A stretch of DNA of 9,102 nt, from NCBI GenBank assembly GCA_030838885.1, contig JAUZEU010000098.1, forward strand, positions 1-9,102. The letters run 5' to 3'. The notes below the pieces were generated by a model. That model did not search any database. It saw only the letters and a program-made list of their open reading frames with translations, and was not told the origin of the DNA. The DNA is from Bryobacterales bacterium. Lineage in GTDB: Bacteria > Acidobacteriota > Terriglobia > Bryobacterales > Bryobacteraceae. The position numbers and the translations under genes are program-made. Positions 7,228-9,102 of the stretch are shown here, piece by piece (the first letter of the stretch is position 1; every line of letters starts with the position of its first letter).

Positions 7228-8724
7228 TCAGCGTCTGGGCGGTTTCGGCGCGAGCGTAAACGGGATCTCTACCAGGACATCCACTTCGATCGGCAACCCA
7301 TTGCGGGTGGCCGGGTAGAATTCCCATTTTGCCAGTGCCTCCTGGGCGCTTTGGTTCAGCCTGCCGTCAATTCCGCGAATCAACTCCACGCCGGACACCT
7401 TACCCTGCCGGTCGACAACACAGCCCAGCGTGACCTTGCCCTCGACGCGCTCTTCCACCGCTGCGGGAATATATTTGGGATCCACCTTTCGGTGGGGAAC
7501 GGGTGCGGCGATAGGGGCAAGTCCTGCCTCGCGGGCAGTCCGGTCGGCGTACCACATCAGCCAACTGCCGGAGTAGCTCGTCAGGTTTGGCATTTGAATG
7601 GCCATCATGAAAACATCGCGGCCGTTGAAACGCGGGTCCGGCGCACCCGAAACTTTGGTCGGAACAGCCGGACCCAATGCCGGGTAGGTCGAGTCGGGCG
7701 CCACCCTTACGGTCATCACGGGTTCGCCCTTTCGCATTGCGGCGCGAAGAGTCTCTGCCGATGTGGGCGCCGCATGAGCCTGCGCGAGCAGATCGGGTTT
7801 GTTTTGTTGAGGCCCGCGCACGAACAAATCCGGAACGCTGAGACCTTTGCCTGCCCCTTCAGAAACGGACCCATTTGGATTTACCTTAGGCCCGGCCGAA
7901 AATGCTGCCGGGCTGGGCGCCGAAGGAAGGGTGGTGGCCCGCTCCAGCGGATTCAGCCCTACAATGGCAACGTTCAGATCCTGCGAATTCGGCGGTGCAT
8001 CCAGAGTTGGTTCGCGTACAGGTGCGTTGCGTCCCGTACCGGATGGAGCGGTGAAAGGGCGCGGAGGCAGCTTCGGGGCGGAGCCTGGCACACCGGCACC
8101 CGGCCCGAGATTGGCTTCGAATTGCGGCGCATCAGCCGCGAGCGGAACCACTGCGAGGCGTTGCTGTTTAGCCACGGGAGCCGCAAACGGTTTCGCCGGA
8201 AGGCGCACCTCGATGCGGGTCGAGGCGCTTTCTACGGGCTTCAACTCGGGCGCATCCGGCACGTCCACCCTGGATGGGTTCGGTCTTACAAGTTCAGGCG
8301 GCGCCACAAACGGCTGGCCCGGCAGTTTGACAGCCAGCAGGTTCGGCGATTCCAGAGGCTGCGGCGCAACGACCGCCGGCATGGGAGCCCAGACCATCTG
8401 ATCCCGTTTTGGCGCATTCTTAGGCGAAGACACCATCGCCTGTTTTGAAACCGTTTCCGCCCGCAACGGCAGCTTTTCCGCCTTAGCCTTCGCCGGTGTC
8501 ACACGAGGCAGTTCCCTGCGGAACTTGTACCAGACGATTTTTTCTTCTTTTCCCGAAATCGCCTGCTTGTACTCGCTCTCAGAGGCGCGAGGCAGTTGAA
8601 CACTCGGAGCCTCCATAAACGCCATAAAAGCAACCGTATGGACCGCCAGCGACAACGCAAGCGAGAAGCCCCGCTGCTTCCTGACGTCTTCAGGTGTACG
8701 GCCGCCCTGATACAGCCACATCAT
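7228..8724 (-). CDS. TonB-family protein: one N-terminal membrane helix, proline-rich linker with repeats, TonB C-terminal domain
   Basis: A 498-residue predicted inner-membrane protein with most of its length in the periplasm. Residues 1-18 are cytoplasmic and basic, and a single helix lies at about 19-37 (GFSLALSLAVHTVAFMAF). Residues about 40-375 are low-complexity and rich in Pro and Ala. The TonB C-terminal domain is at about 411-490 (VDPKYIPAAVEERVEGKV, the CVVDRQGKVSGVELIRG strand-turn, then LAKWEFYPATRNGLPIEV). Classical TonB transmits proton-motive force from ExbB-ExbD to outer-membrane receptors, but neither partner is in the window and this protein is about twice the usual 240 residues. 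The linker has three copies of an LPxxPFxAP unit, each followed by DAP. Two consecutive ATGs open the gene (8724 and 8721); I use the first. It starts 2 nt after the upstream stop and ends 4 nt before the HAD gene. Other roles for TonB_C-domain proteins, such as envelope scaffolding, remain possible. Confidence 0.9.
   Translation of the reverse strand: MMWLYQGGRTPEDVRKQRGFSLALSLAVHTVAFMAFMEAPSVQLPRASESEYKQAISGKEEKIVWYKFRRELPRVTPAKAKAEKLPLRAETVSKQAMVSSPKNAPKRDQMVWAPMPAVVAPQPLESPNLLAVKLPGQPFVAPPELVRPNPSRVDVPDAPELKPVESASTRIEVRLPAKPFAAPVAKQQRLAVVPLAADAPQFEANLGPGAGVPGSAPKLPPRPFTAPSGTGRNAPVREPTLDAPPNSQDLNVAIVGLNPLERATTLPSAPSPAAFSAGPKVNPNGSVSEGAGKGLSVPDLFVRGPQQNKPDLLAQAHAAPTSAETLRAAMRKGEPVMTVRVAPDSTYPALGPAVPTKVSGAPDPRFNGRDVFMMAIQMPNLTSYSGSWLMWYADRTAREAGLAPIAAPVPHRKVDPKYIPAAVEERVEGKVTLGCVVDRQGKVSGVELIRGIDGRLNQSAQEALAKWEFYPATRNGLPIEVDVLVEIPFTLAPKPPRR
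7948..8328 (-). repeat. Three about 42-residue repeats in the TonB-like protein
   Basis: Units begin at residues 133 (KLPGQPFVAP), 174 (RLPAKPFAAP) and 218 (KLPPRPFTAP), giving periods of 41 and 44. In each unit a DAP tripeptide lies exactly 24 residues after the first Lys/Arg (157, 198, 242). The consensus is basic-L-P-x-x-P-F-x-A-P, about 14 variable residues, then D-A-P. Lengths vary only after the DAP. Confidence 0.75.
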
Positions 8725-8726
8725 GC

Positions 8727-9102
8727 TTAAAGACTCGCCGGTCTGTGCCCGAAACCGTTCATCGGCGCGAGACGCTGCATCCTCGCTTTATATCGTCTCC
8801 GTTCCAGGTACGGTTTGGTGACGTCAATGAACTGCTGCAGGCGCTCGCTTTCAGACCGGCTGCGCAACAACATATTCTGAAAGTCGAGATCGTCCACAAT
8901 CGGGGCCAATTGAAAGCTGAGACGCGGCTGGTTCAGGTCGGGGTCAGCGGCAGGCTGCTCATCCCCGGCCTCGTGGAGCGCCTGTCGGATGTGCCTGTAC
9001 GCCTCTAAGGCCTGAATCCGTAATTCGGCGCTGACCGGGCTCCAGTCCTCGTCGTCAAAATATTCCACCTCGCCCTGCAGGTAATCCTTTTCTTCATTGA
9101 TA
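8727..9102 (-). CDS. Lon substrate-binding-domain protein (5' end missing)
   Basis: The frame is open to the right edge, so the N-terminus is outside the window and 124 residues are seen. They fit the second half of a LON N-terminal (PUA-like plus helical) domain, as in stand-alone ATP-independent Lon-domain proteins: NEEKDYLQGEVEYFDDED forms the last beta hairpin, followed by a helical bundle (about RIQALEAYRHIRQALHE, then LLRSRSESERLQQFIDVT and KPYLERRRYKARM) and a short NGFGH tail. No Lon ATPase or protease domain follows; the stop comes right after the helices. Such proteins are thought to bind substrates or peptides, but a function is not established. It lies 2 nt upstream of the TonB-like gene, the first visible gene of a three-gene operon. 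A GTG at 9068 exists internally, but the conserved sequence runs on before it, so it is not the start. Confidence 0.8.
   Translation of the reverse strand, partial: INEEKDYLQGEVEYFDDEDWSPVSAELRIQALEAYRHIRQALHEAGDEQPAADPDLNQPRLSFQLAPIVDDLDFQNMLLRSRSESERLQQFIDVTKPYLERRRYKARMQRLAPMNGFGHRPASL

Noticed and set aside
7138..8448. Long plus-strand open frame of 436 codons
   Set aside because: It lies wholly antisense to the TonB-like gene and the HAD start, is rich in Arg, Gly and Cys, and has no domain. It is a GC-driven shadow of the real minus-strand frame.

Overview
The window most resembles chromosome from an Acidobacteria member, probably a Bryobacterales / Candidatus Solibacter relative. It is GC-rich, carries a large secreted NHL-repeat protein whose C-terminus matches the TIGR03437 domain that is expanded in Solibacter, and contains small conserved-looking proteins of a type I associate with that group. 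The taxonomic assignment is inference from recall. I see no mobile element, phage gene, tRNA, rRNA or CRISPR array.

Layout from left to right. Positions 1-1854 (minus) hold the first 618 codons of a ComEC/Rec2-family DNA-uptake channel that runs off the left edge. Its GTG start overlaps the stop of a 118-residue unknown protein (1854-2210, minus). Upstream of that is a 1035-residue secreted beta-propeller protein (2332-5439, minus), then a 141-residue unknown protein (5517-5942, minus). Only 20 bp separates this from a divergent YdjA-type nitroreductase (5963-6529, plus), and that gap holds a perfect inverted repeat. The nitroreductase tail overlaps by 38 bp the end of a convergent HAD-family phosphatase (6492-7223, minus). 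The phosphatase is the last gene of a tight minus-strand cluster with a TonB-like protein (7228-8724) and a Lon-substrate-binding-domain protein (8727-9102, which begins beyond the right edge). Intergenic gaps in this cluster are 4 and 2 nt.

The genes do not form one recognisable pathway. The right-hand trio looks like a true operon by spacing. The left-hand genes run the same way but have gaps of 121 and 77 nt, and only the small ORF and comEC look translationally coupled. I did not find a convincing new multi-gene system. The points most worth following are the internal duplication of the propeller protein, a strictly spaced triple repeat in the periplasmic part of the TonB-like protein, inverted repeats at two gene starts, and two short unknown families, one of which could be an Sm-like or other small beta-barrel.
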